A DNA stretch of 64,000 nucleotides from Vibrio cidicii (GTDB lineage Bacteria; Pseudomonadota; Gammaproteobacteria; Enterobacterales; Vibrionaceae). How positions within the stretch are numbered: the stretch's first letter is position 1; the number at the start of each line of letters is the position of its first letter. The notes under the pieces were generated by a model that did not search any database, had not been told where the DNA came from, and was given only the letters and a program-made list of their open reading frames with translations. This document shows positions 1 to 10,976 of this stretch, piece by piece. Made by a program: the position numbers and the translations under genes. The DNA lies in the NCBI RefSeq assembly GCF_009763805.1, contig NZ_CP046804.1, forward strand, positions 1,054,001 to 1,118,000. Reading direction: 5' to 3'.

Positions 1-459
1 CAAAATAAAGGAGTTGTGCCAGATATCGCCTATCCAACCGCGGTTGATCCGGAAGAGACAGGCGAGAGCGTTGAAGACAATGCGTTGCCTTGGGACCGCA
101 TTGAAAAAGCAGATTATACGGTGTTACAGCGTAATGCTGAATTGGTCAACGAATTAAAGTTAAAGCACGATGCGAGAATTGCCAACCAGCTAGAGTTTAA
201 GTTCATCGCTGAAGATATTGCCAAGTACAAAGCGGAAAAAGATGACAACAAGTTGTCCTTAAACGAAAAAGTGCGTAAGCAAGAATCTGAAAGTGCTGAA
301 AAAACTCGACTTGATCGCATTAATCAGCGTCAGCTTCTCGAAGGGAAAAAGCCTTTTGACAATCTTGATGATGTGCCAAAAGACTACGAATATCCCGATG
401 CTTACTTAGATGAATCGGTCTCGATTATGGTCGACATGCTTAAGATAGCCAAATCTTAA
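1..459 (+). CDS. prc: Tail-specific (C-terminal processing) protease Prc, 3' part
   Basis: The reading frame is open from base 1, so the gene starts before the window; 152 C-terminal residues are visible. They match the C-terminal helical region of Prc/Tsp periplasmic serine proteases (DUF3340 type): an opening 'KGVVPDI' stretch, then a long charged helix rich in Lys, Glu and Arg, and a closing 'PDAYLDES' segment. The catalytic PDZ-protease part lies outside. A GTG at 16 is internal, not a start. Prc cleaves periplasmic and lipoprotein substrates at their C termini and is involved in murein hydrolase turnover in E. coli. A strong terminator follows directly. Family assignment is from recognition of the tail only. 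Confidence 0.85.
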   Translation, partial: QNKGVVPDIAYPTAVDPEETGESVEDNALPWDRIEKADYTVLQRNAELVNELKLKHDARIANQLEFKFIAEDIAKYKAEKDDNKLSLNEKVRKQESESAEKTRLDRINQRQLLEGKKPFDNLDDVPKDYEYPDAYLDESVSIMVDMLKIAKS

Positions 460-465
460 ACCTTC

Positions 466-492
466 AAGCGAGCCTCACTAGGCTCGCTTTTT
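466..492 (+). terminator. Rho-independent terminator of prc
   Basis: Stem GCGAGCC (468-474), loop TCACTA, GGCTCGC (481-487), then a run of five T; the flanking AA/TT extends the stem. It lies seven bases after the prc stop codon. Confidence 0.85.
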
Positions 493-667
493 CATCATTC
501 CATGTGCAAAAATCCTTCCTGAATTAAAACTATTTCATCTTGATGAATGCACTATTAAACGAGCGTTTTGTTATTTTTTATCGCGTAATAATGTGATTTA
601 GATCTAAAATTTTCGCATTATTTTATCTCCAGACCTAAGCTGTAAGAAAAGAGCTGGAGATAAAACG

Positions 668-1336
668 ATGAGACATTTCCTACTTTTCCTTGCAGTTATC
701 ATGTTTCCTGTCACACAGGCAAATGAAGTGGGTGAAGCCCCTTCTGATCTCACTCAATTTGACACCCCCCTTTTGTTGGGTGATTGGTATTTAGTCAACC
801 CCAACCCTGAATCAGGCCGAGAAGATTTCCGAGCGATCAAACTGTCGCTAGGTTCAGATTACCAGTTCCAAATCGACATCCAGAAACGGGACTACAGTGT
901 CGACCACTGGCAAGGGATGTACGCGGCCAACGAAGACACTATTATTCTCGGGCTAAATTCAGATCAACCTCAAGTGTACCAGTATGAAAGCAACCACCAC
1001 ATGCTCAATCTAAATGGGGTGACCTTTACTAAAGGATTGCCCAATGCACTGGCTGGTATTTGGTCGAGCGCTCATCTTTCCGGTGAGGGGATGATTGCCA
1101 ATCAAATCAACCGAGTGGATCTGGTGTTGCAACCCGATTTTGTCTTTATGTTCCGCGTTACTTCTGAAGGAGGGAGTGAGTCCGTCACGCAAGGCGTCTA
1201 CTATACCGAGGGCAATCACTTAGTTTTGTTGTATGAGAACGGTGAGCATAACACGACCTACACACTGGAAAGTGACAAGCTGACTCTGGAAGAAGAAAGC
1301 GGTGAGATGTTAGCGGTGCTGAACCGAGTTCGTTGA
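668..1336 (+). CDS. Secreted protein of unknown function
   Basis: A 222-residue protein with a clear cleavable signal peptide: MRH, then a hydrophobic run ending VTQA at about residue 18, followed by acidic mature sequence. The start is supported by a GGAGAT ribosome site seven bases upstream. The mature part has repeated strand-like segments with many Trp, Tyr and Gly residues (LLGDWYLVNP, NALAGIWSSAH), suggesting a beta-rich lipocalin-like or META-like fold, but I recognise no family. It lies alone between the terminators of prc and its own, upstream of pepN. The prc/small protein/pepN order is one I recall from other vibrios. It probably acts in the periplasm. Confidence 0.75.
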   Translation: MRHFLLFLAVIMFPVTQANEVGEAPSDLTQFDTPLLLGDWYLVNPNPESGREDFRAIKLSLGSDYQFQIDIQKRDYSVDHWQGMYAANEDTIILGLNSDQPQVYQYESNHHMLNLNGVTFTKGLPNALAGIWSSAHLSGEGMIANQINRVDLVLQPDFVFMFRVTSEGGSESVTQGVYYTEGNHLVLLYENGEHNTTYTLESDKLTLEEESGEMLAVLNRVR

Positions 1337-1376
1337 ATGTGCATTGAACCATGAGTAAACAGTACAAAGTGTGGAT

Positions 1377-1410
1377 AAGAGAGGATTTTTATAAAGTTCT
1401 CTCTTTTTTT
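1377..1410 (+). terminator. Rho-independent terminator
   Basis: Stem AAGAGAGGA (1377-1385) pairs with TTCTCTCTT (1397-1405), with one G-T wobble; the T run continues to 1410. It ends the transcript of the secreted-protein gene. Confidence 0.65.
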
Positions 1411-1585
1411 GTTGTAAGACTTGTTTTATTCGTTCGTCAACCGCATCTTACTTGGGTAATTTTTCGGTACCTGCCAGATAGTTGAACTCACAGATGCATA
1501 AACACGTCTGCTTATCGAGACTAAGATGAGCACTTCGTAAAAGGTAGCAGGTACATTTTGATTCACTGTACAAGGATTTATAGAT

Positions 1586-4193
1586 ATGTCTCAGACCCCA
1601 CAGGCCAAATATCGCGAAGATTATACGCCACCATCGCATACCATTACCGATATTGATCTGACTTTTGATCTTTATGATAACAACACTCTGGTAACGGCCG
1701 TTTCGCAAGTGAAGCAGTTGGGCGAGAGCAATGTGGTTGAATTGGACGGTGAAGCGCTGAAACTTCGTTCTGTCAGTGTTAACGGTGAAGCTTGGTCTGC
1801 CTATGAAGTGAAAGAGGCTTCACTGGTTCTATCGCAGCTTCCGACCGAGTTTGAGCTGACTATTGTGACAGAGATTGATCCTGAGGCGAACACCGCCTTG
1901 GAAGGTCTATACAAATCAGGCGGCGCATTCTGTACTCAATGTGAAGCCGAAGGTTTCCGTCGCATCACTTATTATCTGGACCGTCCAGATGTGCTGGCTC
2001 GTTACACAACCAAAGTTATCGCAGACAAAGCAACCTATCCTTACCTGTTGAGTAACGGTAACCGTGTCGCTAAAGGTGAGCTTGAAGGTGGACGTCACTG
2101 GGTACAATGGCAAGACCCTCATCCAAAGCCAGCTTATCTATTCGCTTTGGTTGCAGGTGACTTCGATGTGTTGCGTGACATCTATACCACGAAATCAGGT
2201 CGCAAAGTTGATTTGGAAATTTTTGTCGACAAAGGCAATCTCGACCGAGCTCCACACGCGATGACTTCGCTCATCAACTCAATGAAGTGGGATGAAGAGC
2301 GATTTGACCTAGAGTACGATCTCGATATCTACATGATAGTCGCAGTGGATTTCTTCAACATGGGAGCGATGGAGAACAAAGGTCTCAACATCTTTAACTC
2401 GAAGTTTGTTCTGGCTAACTCTCAGACTGCGACAGATAGCGACTATCTTGGTATTGAAGCGGTCATTGGTCATGAGTATTTCCACAACTGGACGGGTAAC
2501 CGTGTCACTTGCCGTGATTGGTTCCAGTTGAGTTTGAAAGAAGGTTTGACAGTTTTCCGTGATCAAGAGTTCTCGTCAGATCTTGGTTCAAGAGCGGTTA
2601 ATCGTATCCAGAATGTGCGCGTGATCCGCGGCCCCCAGTTTGCTGAAGATGCCAGCCCAATGTCACATCCGATCCGTCCGGATAAAGTGATTGAAATGAA
2701 TAACTTCTACACCCTGACCGTATACGAAAAGGGCAGTGAAGTGATTCGTATGTATCATACCTTGCTTGGGGAAGAAGGCTTCCAAAAAGGGATGAAACTT
2801 TACTTTGAGCGTCACGATGGCACGGCTGCGACGTGTGAAGACTTTGTTTCAGCGATGGAAGATGCAACGGGCGTTGATCTGACTCAGTTCCGTCTTTGGT
2901 ATAGCCAGTCTGGTACACCGACCGTGCGGGTGAGCAGCCAATATGATGCCGGAGCGCAGACTTATGCGCTGACGGTTGAGCAATTCACTGAGCCAACGCA
3001 AGACCAAGCAGAAAAGCACGCTCTGCACATCCCATTTGATATTGAGCTGTATGCGGCTGATGGCAGTGTTATTCCGCTTATCGTAGAAGGCAAATCCGTC
3101 TCTAACGTGCTCGATGTTAAAGCGGAGAAACAAACCTTTGTGTTTGAAAATGTCTCCGAATGCCCAGTGCCTTCACTGCTGAGAGAGTTTTCTGCACCAG
3201 TGAAACTGGAGTACAACTACTCTGACGAAGAGCTGATGTTCCTGATGACGCATGCGCGTAACGAGTTTCGCTCGTTGGGATGCAAGCCAAATGTTGTTGG
3301 CGAAATACATTCGCGCCAACGTGCAACGTGTGCAGCAAGGTGATGACGTTGAAGTAGCAGCAGAAGTGGTGGACGCATTCCGCGGCGTACTGCTCAGTGC
3401 CGATCTTGAACCTGCGTTTATCGCTGAAGTGTTATCGTTGCCGCAGCATAACGAAGTTTCTGGTTGGTATAAGCTTGTTGATGTTGATGCGATTGCAAAA
3501 ACCTTGGAAGGTATGCGAGCGATTTTCGCTGATCAACTGCAAGAAGAGCTCAGTGCGGTGTATCACAGCTTGAAACAAGCGCAGTACAGTATCGATCATG
3601 CTGCGATTGGAAAACGCGCGCTACGTAACATCTGTCTTGGCTATCTAGCGCGAATCGCTGGTGGTAATGAGCTGGTTGAAAAGCATTATTACCAAGCAAA
3701 CAATATGACCGACACCATTGCAGCAATGAGCGCAGCTAACAACGCTCAACTACCTTGTCGTGAAGCTTTGATGCAAGACTACAGCGACAAGTGGAAACAT
3801 GATGGTCTGGTGATGGATAAGTGGTTCATGATTCAAGGTTGCAACCCTGCTGAAAATGCCCTTGAGGTGGTTAAGCAGACAATGCAGCATGAAGCATTTA
3901 GCCTGAAAAACCCCAACCGTACTCGCAGTTTGGTGGGTTCTTTCTTAAATCTCAACCCTGTTCATTTCCATGATAAATCGGGTAGCGGCTACCGTTTCGC
4001 GGGAGAAATTCTACGCGAGCTCAACAGCACCAATCCGCAGGTTGCGTCTCGACTGATCGACCCATTGCTGAAACTGGCCAAGTACGATGATGAGCGTAAA
4101 GCACTGATGCGTGCTGAGTTAGAATCACTCAAAGCGATGGATAATCTGGCGAAAGATCTGTTCGAAAAAGTGAGCAAAGCGCTAGAAAGCTAA
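1586..4193 (+). CDS. pepN: Aminopeptidase N (frameshifted as read)
   Basis: M1 family zinc aminopeptidase, cytoplasmic, which removes N-terminal residues from peptides in the last steps of protein turnover. Seen: the exopeptidase motif GAMEN near residue 260, and the zinc site HEYFHNW near residue 295 followed by a conserved Glu in KEGLTVFRDQE. The start ATG follows AAGGATTTATAGAT. The frame breaks at 3266-3268: the first frame reads NEFRSLGC and stops at 3343, while the +1 frame reads ARWDASQMLLAKY and runs on to 4193. Removing one T from GTTTC at 3265-3269 restores NEFARWDASQ and gives 868 residues, against 870 for E. coli PepN. Everything else is intact, so this is either a sequence error or a very recent mutation. 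Confidence 0.93.
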
Positions 4194-4204
4194 AGGTTAA
4201 ATCA

Positions 4205-4236
4205 TATGCAGCTGGCCTTGTGTCAGCTGCTTGTTT
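4205..4236 (+). terminator. Candidate terminator after pepN
   Basis: Perfect stem GCAGCTG (4208-4214) / CAGCTGC (4224-4230), nine-base loop, then TTGTTT. The weak T tract and the nearness to the next start codon leave partial read-through possible. Confidence 0.5.
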
Positions 4237-4243
4237 GCAAACG

Positions 4244-4462
4244 ATGAATCAATATTACTTCAGCTTAAATATCAGCTATCAGACCTTCCTCGCACACTAT
4301 TCGGGTGCGGCGAGCTCGGTGCAAGTTGTCACAGACAATGGGCTTAGGATACAACTCCCGGCAACGCGTTTTAGGCCGTTTCTTAGCCAATTGGGGCTTA
4401 GAGGTCGGTTCAGACTAACAACTGACCAAAATAATAAGTTTATAAAGTTAGAAACTCTGTAA
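4244..4462 (+). CDS. DUF2835 family protein
   Basis: 72 residues starting MNQYYFSL. This start fits the family better than an upstream in-frame start at 4220, which would put part of the preceding hairpin into the protein. The protein is small, basic at its C terminus (LRGRFRLTT) and has no signal peptide or membrane segment. I recognise it as DUF2835, a small gammaproteobacterial family without known function, often next to pepN. The ribosome site is weak, so translation may depend on pepN read-through. Confidence 0.75.
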   Translation: MNQYYFSLNISYQTFLAHYSGAASSVQVVTDNGLRIQLPATRFRPFLSQLGLRGRFRLTTDQNNKFIKLETL

Positions 4463-4469
4463 CTCCTCC

Positions 4470-4488
4470 GTTTAACAGCGAGTTAAAC
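4470..4488. repeat. Short inverted repeat downstream of DUF2835 gene
   Basis: GTTTAAC (4470-4476), five-base loop AGCGA, GTTAAAC (4482-4488). No T run follows, so it is a poor terminator candidate; it could be a 3'-end stabilising hairpin. Confidence 0.3.
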
Positions 4489-4563
4489 AGGAATCTCAAT
4501 CACATTCTCAAACATTTCACCTGCCAAGTTCGTTAATTTTATTAACTAAATTTCAATAATGCT

Positions 4564-4593
4564 TTTACAATAAGCACATGCATTACCTATGCT
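4564..4593 (+). promoter_or_regulatory. Candidate sigma-70 promoter for gdh
   Basis: TTTACA (4564-4569) and TATGCT (4588-4593) with an 18-base spacer, about 77 bases before the gdh start codon. Assigned by eye only. Confidence 0.35.
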
Positions 4594-4669
4594 TAGTTAT
4601 TAGGTCTTTTAAGCCGATTTAATGCTAAGTGTCCCCTACAAAAAAACTATTCTAATGTGGAGTGTGAAT

Positions 4670-7600
4670 ATGACCGCGCGTGAAAATGTAGTGCCGGTTC
4701 TGCTTGAAAAAGTGTATCAACTGATTCAGGACAAACTCGAGCTATCTCACCAGCCTTTAGTCACTAAATTAGCTCAACACTTATTTAGTAATATGTCCAA
4801 CGACGATTTGATTCAGCGTAACGAATCGGATCTTTATGGCGCTGTTGTTAGCCTCTGGCATCATATCAATGAGAAAAAACCGGAAGAGATCTCTGTCAGG
4901 GTGTTTAACCCAACAGTGAGTCGCCAAGGTTGGCAATCTACCCACACTATTGTTGAAGTCGTTATTCCAGACAGCCCGTTTTTGGTCGATTCCATCAAAA
5001 TGACCTTGAGTCGTTTGGACCTCTCTTGTCACTTGATGCTCAACAACCCAACGCAAATCACACGTGATAGTAAAGGCGCGGTGACTGAGGTCAACGGTAA
5101 AGGCGGCGTGCTTCAGTCACTGTTCCATATCGAAGTGGATCGTCTGAGCAAGAAAGAGGAGATGCAGACGCTAAAGCAAGAATTGCTCGATGTGCTTTCT
5201 GACACTCGCTTGGTGGTGAACGCTTGGCAACCAATGGTTGAGCGTCTCAAAGAAGTGACGACACAACTAGAAAAACAGAAATCGGTTATTGCCGTGAACG
5301 ATGAACGCTTCGATGAAAGTATTGCCTTTCTTCGTTGGTTAGGGGACCACAACTTCACGTTCATGGGTTATAAGGAATATGACCTGAGCAATGTCGATGG
5401 CGACAGCGAATTACTGCCAACGGCAGAAAAGGGCCTTGGCCTATTTGCAGACGAGAAACGAGTTCGCGGTGTGAAGCTGTCTGAGCTTTCCGATTCTGCT
5501 CGTCTAGAAGCGAAAAAACCTTACGCGCTGATTATCACCAAAGGCAACAAGCCTTCAAGAATTCACAGACCCGCTTACAACGATTATATCGGCATTAAGA
5601 AATTTGATAAAAACGGCAAAGTTATCGGTGAACATCGTTTTACAGGACTTTACACTTCCGCCGTTTACAACCAAGCCGTTTCTTCTATCCCACTGATTCG
5701 TGAGAAAGTGGGGCGCATTCTTGAAGCGAGCGGCTACCGTCACGGTTCGTATTCCTACAAAGCACTGCACAATATTCTTGAAAACTACCCACGTGATGAG
5801 CTAATCCAAGCAAGCGAAGAAGAGCTTCTTGAAGTCGGCATGGGCGTGGTGCAAATGCACGATCGAGATCTTCTGCGTCTTTTCGTGCGTAAAGACCCGT
5901 TTGGTCGTTTCTTTAGCGCCATGGTCTACGTGACTAAAGATCGTTATAACACCGAACTTCGTCGTCAGACCCAGCGTATCCTGAAGCAATATTTTGGTGG
6001 CGAGCAAGAAGTGGAGTTCACCACATTCTTCTCCGAAAGCCCTCTGGCGCGTACCCACTACATTGTTCGGGTAGACAACAACAACATCGACGTAGACGTA
6101 AAGAATATCGAGCAAAACCTAATGGAAGTATCCTCATCTTGGGATGATCGCCTTAAAGACTCCATCATTGCTAACTTTGGCGAAAGCAAAGGCTTACCAC
6201 TATCAAAAGAGTACATGAAGGCGTTCCCGCGTTCTTATAAAGAAGCCATGATGCCAGGTAGTGCAGTGGACGATATTGAGCGTTTGGAATCACTCAGTGA
6301 TGAACATAAATTAGGGATGCTGTTTTATCGCCCACAAGAGTTAGCGGCGGATTCCAAAGCAGTGCGTCTGAAACTGTATCATCGTGACGAGCCGATCCAT
6401 CTGTCTGATGTAATGCCAATGCTCGAAAATTTAGGTCTACGAGTGATCGGCGAATCGCCGTATGAGATCCACAAAACCAACGGTCAGACATTTTGGATCC
6501 TTGATTTCTCCATGTTGCATAAGAGCGACAAAGTGGTGGATCTGCGTGAAGCACGCGATCGTTTCCAACAAGCATTTGCCGCGATTTGGGCAGGTGAGCT
6601 GGAGAGTGATGGCTTCAACCGTTTGGTGCTCGGTGCGTCCCTCACTGGCCGGGAAATTTCCATCCTTCGTGCTTACGCCCGCTATATGCGTCAAGTGGGC
6701 TTCCCATTTAGTCAACAATATATCGAAGATACCTTAAGCCATTACCCAGATTTGGCTAAAGCGCTGGTGGAGCTGTTTGTTAAGCGTTTTGATCCGAAAT
6801 ACAAAGGCTCGGAGAAAGGGCAGCAAGATCTCATCAAAGCGATGACGGAACAATTGGATCATGTTGAGAGCTTGGATGATGATCGCATCATTCGTCGTTA
6901 CATGGAAATGATCCTAGCCACGCTTCGCACCAACTATTACCAAGTGGATGACAAGAAACAGCCGAAACCGTGGTTGTCTCTGAAAATGAAACCAAGCGAG
7001 ATCCCTGAGATCCCACAACCTGTCCCGGCGTTTGAAATTTTTGTTTACGCACCGGATATCGAAGGCGTCCACTTGCGTGGTGGCAAAGTTGCTCGTGGTG
7101 GTTTGCGTTGGTCAGATCGTCAAGAAGATTTCCGTACTGAAATCTTGGGTCTGGTTAAAGCGCAGCAAGTTAAGAATACCGTGATTGTGCCCGTGGGGGC
7201 GAAAGGTGGTTTTGTTTGTAAACGTCAGCCTAGCATGACCACTCGTGATGAAATCTTTGCCGAAGGTCAACGTTGCTACAAACAGTTTATCCGCGCGCTC
7301 TTGGATGTCTCAGATAACATTATCGAAGGGGAAGTGGTTCCACCGAAAAATGTGGTGCGACATGATGAAGATGACCCTTATTTGGTTGTCGCGGCGGATA
7401 AAGGGACGGCGACATTCTCTGATTTGGCGAAACTCAGTATCGGCAGAGTACAACTTCTGGCTGGGTGATGCGTTTGCTTCCGGTGGCTCAAACGGCTACG
7501 ACCACAAGGCGATGGGCATCACTGCAAAAGGTGGTTGGGAGTCGGTGAAGCGTCACTTCCGTGAAATGGGCATTGACTGTCAGACCACAGACTTTACCGC

Positions 7601-9512
7601 AGTCGGAATTGGCGATATGGCGGGTGACGTATTTGGTAATGGTATGCTGCTCTCCAAGCATATCCGCTTGCTGGCCGCGTTTAACCACCTGCACATTTTC
7701 ATTGATCCAAATCCAGACTCAGCAACCAGTTGGGAAGAGCGCAACCGTCTATTCAACTTGCCTCGTTCAAGCTGGGAAGATTATAACGCTGAGCTGATTT
7801 CTAAAGGTGGCGGTATTTTCTCTCGCCGTGCTAAGTCGATTACACTGACGCCTGAAATTCAGAAGATGCTGTCAACTAAGAAGGCGTCTCTGGCACCAAA
7901 CGAGTTGATCAAGATGATCCTGAAAATGGAAGTTGATCTACTATGGAACGGTGGCATCGGTACCTATGTCAAGGCATCGACAGAAACGCATACAGACGTT
8001 GGTGACCGTGCCAACGATGTGCTGCGTATTGATGGACGTGATCTACAAGCCCGTATTGTCGGTGAAGGCGGCAACTTGGGCATGACGCAGAAAGGTCGCA
8101 TTGAGTATGCGTTGAACGGCGGCCGGGTTAACACTGACTTTGTCGACAACGTAGGTGGTGTAGATTGTTCTGATAACGAAGTGAACATCAAGATCTTCCT
8201 CAACGGCTTGGTTTCCAATGGCGATATGACGATCAAACAGCGCAACGCCATATTGGAATCCATGGAAGAGGAAGTTGGCGAGATCGTTCTTGATGATGCT
8301 TACCGTCAATCCGAGTCAATTTCTGTCACCGAGCAACAAGGTGTCAGTGTTGTCAAAGAGCAAATTCGCTTTATTCACACCATGGAAAAAGCGGGCTATC
8401 TTGATCGTGCGCTAGAAAGTATTCCAGATGACGAGACACTACTGGAACGAGAAAAAACAGGACGTGGCCTGACTCGCCCAGAGTTAGCTGTATTGGTTGC
8501 TTACGGCAAAATGGTGCTGAAAGAGCAATTGGCTAACGACGATATCGCCAACGACGAGTTCCATGCCAAGCAGCTTGTCGCGTATTTCCCAAGTGAGCTA
8601 CGTAATAAGTATGCACAGCAGATGTCGTCTCATCCGCTTCGTGCAGAGATCATTGCAACGGCTCTTGCAAACCAAATGGTTAACGAAATGGGATGTAATT
8701 TCGTTACGCGATTGCAGGAAGAGACAGGAGCCACCGTTGTTGACATTGCTAATGCATACAGCGCAGCAAGAGAAATCTACGATCTCGGTGACATTTTAGA
8801 CAAAACCCGCGATCTCGATAACGTCGCTTCCGCGGATGCACAGTACGAAATTATGTTTAACGTGCGTCGCATGCTGCGTCGTGTTGCTCGCTGGTTACTG
8901 CGTAATCGCAGTGGTAAGAACAACGTCAGTGAGTTGATTGAACGTTACCGCGCTGATGTGGATGTGATCACTCGCAGCTTAGATGAGATGTTGGTGTCAG
9001 CCGAAGTGGAAGAGCATGAAGAGCTGGCACGTTCTTGGATAGAGCGTGGGGTAGACGCGAGTTTGGCCAACCGAGTGTCACGTCTTTCTAGTTTGCAGTC
9101 GGCTTTGGATATTTCTGCGGTCGCCAGAGAGAAGGGCAAAACCGTCGAGCAGGCATCGAAGTTGTATTTTAATCTGGGTGATCGCCTTTCACTGCATTGG
9201 TTCCTCAAACAGATCAACAGTCAGGCCGTTGATAACAACTGGCAAGCATTGGCGCGAGCGGCGTTTCGTGAAGATTTAGATTGGCAGCAACGTCTATTAA
9301 CCGCGCAAGTGCTTAACTGTCGTAGTGCTGATGGAGAGTTTGATGTGATCGAAGCACTCGATGAATGGATGGAGCGCAACGAAACGTCACTACACCGCTG
9401 GGAAAGCATTTTAAATGAGTTCAAGGTGGGTAGTGTTCACGAATTTGCTAAATTCTCAGTGGCTCTGCGTGAATTGGTATTACTTAACCTCAATTGCAGT
9501 GCAAATGATTAG
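4670..9512 (+). CDS. gdhB: NAD-specific glutamate dehydrogenase, large type (frameshifted as read)
   Basis: Large cytoplasmic NAD-dependent glutamate dehydrogenase of the roughly 1,600-residue class, which deaminates glutamate to 2-oxoglutarate and ammonia and feeds amino-acid carbon into the TCA cycle. I start it at ATG 4670 (MTARENVV), preceded by GTGGAGTG, rather than at 4622. Seen: a long N-terminal regulatory part with ACT-like segments, then the catalytic core with RGGLRWSDR and the Lys-rich VKNTVIVPVGAKGG, then NAD-domain sequence DMAGDVFGNGM, and a helical C-terminal region. The frame breaks at 7430-7432: GCG AAA CTC should be GCG AAC TCA, giving SDLANSVSAEYNFW. Without the extra A the protein has 1,613 residues, the normal size. 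A promoter-like pair lies upstream and a strong terminator downstream, so it is a single-gene transcript. Confidence 0.92.
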
Positions 9513-9535
9513 GTTTTTACCCGTTAGATAAGTTT

Positions 9536-9558
9536 AAAGCCCCGAAAGGGGCTTTTTT
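9536..9558 (+). terminator. Rho-independent terminator of gdh
   Basis: Stem AAAGCCCC (9536-9543), GAAA tetraloop, GGGGCTTT (9548-9555), T run to 9558. A textbook terminator. Confidence 0.92.
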
Positions 9559-9656
9559 GTTACTCTGAGATTATAAAGTGACCATTTGCGCGTTACGGTG
9601 TCTCTTTTTGTAACTGGTCAAACGATTGCTTTGTTATCTTTCCATCAGTGCCTAGA

Positions 9657-9684
9657 TTGATCTTTACTATAAAGCACTGATAAT
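9657..9684 (+). promoter_or_regulatory. Candidate promoter of the pyrD leader
   Basis: TTGATC (9657-9662) and GATAAT (9679-9684, five of six to consensus) separated by 16 bases. Initiation would fall near 9690, giving a leader RNA of about 115 bases before pyrD. Inferred by eye. Confidence 0.45.
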
Positions 9685-9703
9685 TAAGGGTATTAAATAA
9701 AAG

Positions 9704-9757
9704 ATGGTTGCATTTATCAATAATCGCCGTATTTTGTTTGAATTGCGCCAATTTTAA
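9704..9757 (+). CDS. Candidate 17-residue leader peptide upstream of pyrD
   Basis: ATG at 9704 opens MVAFINNRRILFELRQF and stops at 9755-9757, only 13 bases before the hairpin at 9771. The second half of the ORF is rich in T (ATTTTGTTTGAATTG), which would make a U-rich transcript. This layout resembles the UTP-sensitive attenuators of pyrBI and pyrE in enterobacteria, where a translating ribosome close behind a paused polymerase blocks a terminator hairpin. The ribosome site is poor (AAGGG 15 bases away, AAAAG adjacent). It may be a chance ORF. Confidence 0.35.
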   Translation: MVAFINNRRILFELRQF

Positions 9758-9770
9758 GTAAATAATACCA

Positions 9771-9793
9771 CCCCGTTTACACGGGGCTTTTTT
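9771..9793 (+). terminator. Terminator-like hairpin in the pyrD leader (candidate attenuator)
   Basis: CCCCGT (9771-9776), loop TTAC, ACGGGG (9781-9786), then C and six T (9788-9793). It lies 14 bases before the pyrD start, immediately before the CGGAGG ribosome site. gdh already has a strong terminator at 9536, so this second hairpin is likely to act within the pyrD transcript. Confidence 0.65.
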
Positions 9794-9807
9794 CTTTCGG
9801 AGGCACA

Positions 9808-10818
9808 ATGCTTTACCGTCTAGCCAGAGCTGGCTTTTTTCAATTGGATGCCGAAAAGGCGCACGACCTTGCCATTCAAAATTTCAAACGTTTTACTGGT
9901 ACACCTCTCGATCTATTCTATCGTCAACAACTTCCACATCGTCCTGTTGAGTGTATGGGATTAACCTTCCGTAATCCTGTCGGCTTGGCTGCGGGGCTTG
10001 ATAAAAATGGAGAATGCATTGAAGCGTTTGACGCGATGGGATTTGGGTTTGTCGAAGTCGGTACCGTCACGCCACGGCCTCAGTCAGGCAATGACAAGCC
10101 ACGCTTATTCCGCCTAGTCAATGCCGAGGGCATTATCAATCGTATGGGCTTCAACAATGAAGGCGTTGATTACCTGATTGAGAATGTTAAAAAAGCCAAA
10201 TACAGCTGCATCCTTGGGATCAACATTGGCAAAAATAAAGATACGCCGATTGATAAAGGGGTAGAGGATTACCTCATCTGTATGGATAAAGTGTACGAAT
10301 ACGCTGGCTATATTGCGGTGAATATTTCATCACCCAATACACCAGGATTGCGCTCTCTACAATATGGCGAAGCGTTAGATGAACTCTTGTCCGCGTTGAA
10401 ACGCAAACAACAAGAGCTAACAGAAAAGTACAACAAATATGTCCCGTTGACACTGAAGATCGCACCGGATCTTACGGATGAAGAAATTAAGCAGATTTGC
10501 CAATCGTTGATCAAAAATAAGATCGATGGTGTGATCGCGACCAACACGACTCTTGATCGCAGTATTGTGGAAGGAATGAAGTACGCCAATGAGGCGGGAG
10601 GGTTAAGTGGCCGTCCTCTGCAATCGCGCAGTACCGAAGTTGTCCGTCTACTTCATCAGGAGTTACAGGGTGACATTCCCATCATCGGCGTTGGCGGTAT
10701 TGATTCATTCGTCGCCGCGAAAGAGAAAATGATGGCGGGGGCGAATCTAGTTCAGGTTTATTCTGGCTTCATTTACCATGGACCAGGTCTGGTACGCGAT
10801 ATTGTTAAAAATCTGTAA
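9808..10818 (+). CDS. pyrD: Dihydroorotate dehydrogenase (quinone), class 2
   Basis: 336 residues, the usual class 2 length. It oxidises dihydroorotate to orotate with electron transfer to quinone at the inner membrane, the fourth step of pyrimidine synthesis. Seen: N-terminal membrane-associating helix ([12 protein letters not shown]), FMN-binding [14 protein letters not shown], catalytic serine in [19 protein letters not shown], and the C-terminal phosphate-binding GVGGIDS. The start has a strong CGGAGG site. Its control may involve the leader peptide and hairpin upstream. The order pyrD-zapC-rlmL-uup is shared with E. coli. Confidence 0.97.
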   Translation: MLYRLARAGFFQLDAEKAHDLAIQNFKRFTGTPLDLFYRQQLPHRPVECMGLTFRNPVGLAAGLDKNGECIEAFDAMGFGFVEVGTVTPRPQSGNDKPRLFRLVNAEGIINRMGFNNEGVDYLIENVKKAKYSCILGINIGKNKDTPIDKGVEDYLICMDKVYEYAGYIAVNISSPNTPGLRSLQYGEALDELLSALKRKQQELTEKYNKYVPLTLKIAPDLTDEEIKQICQSLIKNKIDGVIATNTTLDRSIVEGMKYANEAGGLSGRPLQSRSTEVVRLLHQELQGDIPIIGVGGIDSFVAAKEKMMAGANLVQVYSGFIYHGPGLVRDIVKNL

Positions 10819-10863
10819 GTTACAAGCGATAAGCTACTGAGAAATCAAGTCTTATTACGAAAG

Positions 10864-10892
10864 AAAGAGGAACGTGTTTCCTCTTTTTTTTT
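10864..10892 (+). terminator. Rho-independent terminator of pyrD
   Basis: Stem AAAGAGGAA (10864-10872), loop CGTGT, TTCCTCTTT (10878-10886), T run to 10892. Confidence 0.9.
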
Positions 10893-10976
10893 GTCCGTTG
10901 GTTTGTAGAATCAAAAGTACTGGAAGGTAATTAAGCGTTTACCTCCTTAATTCTGAGCTAACGTGAGAATGGAACA

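Noticed and set aside
9593..9808. 71-codon minus-strand frame antisense to the pyrD leader
   Set aside because: Its only start lies in the pyrD ribosome-site region, it has no family pattern, and the plus-strand leader features explain the region better.
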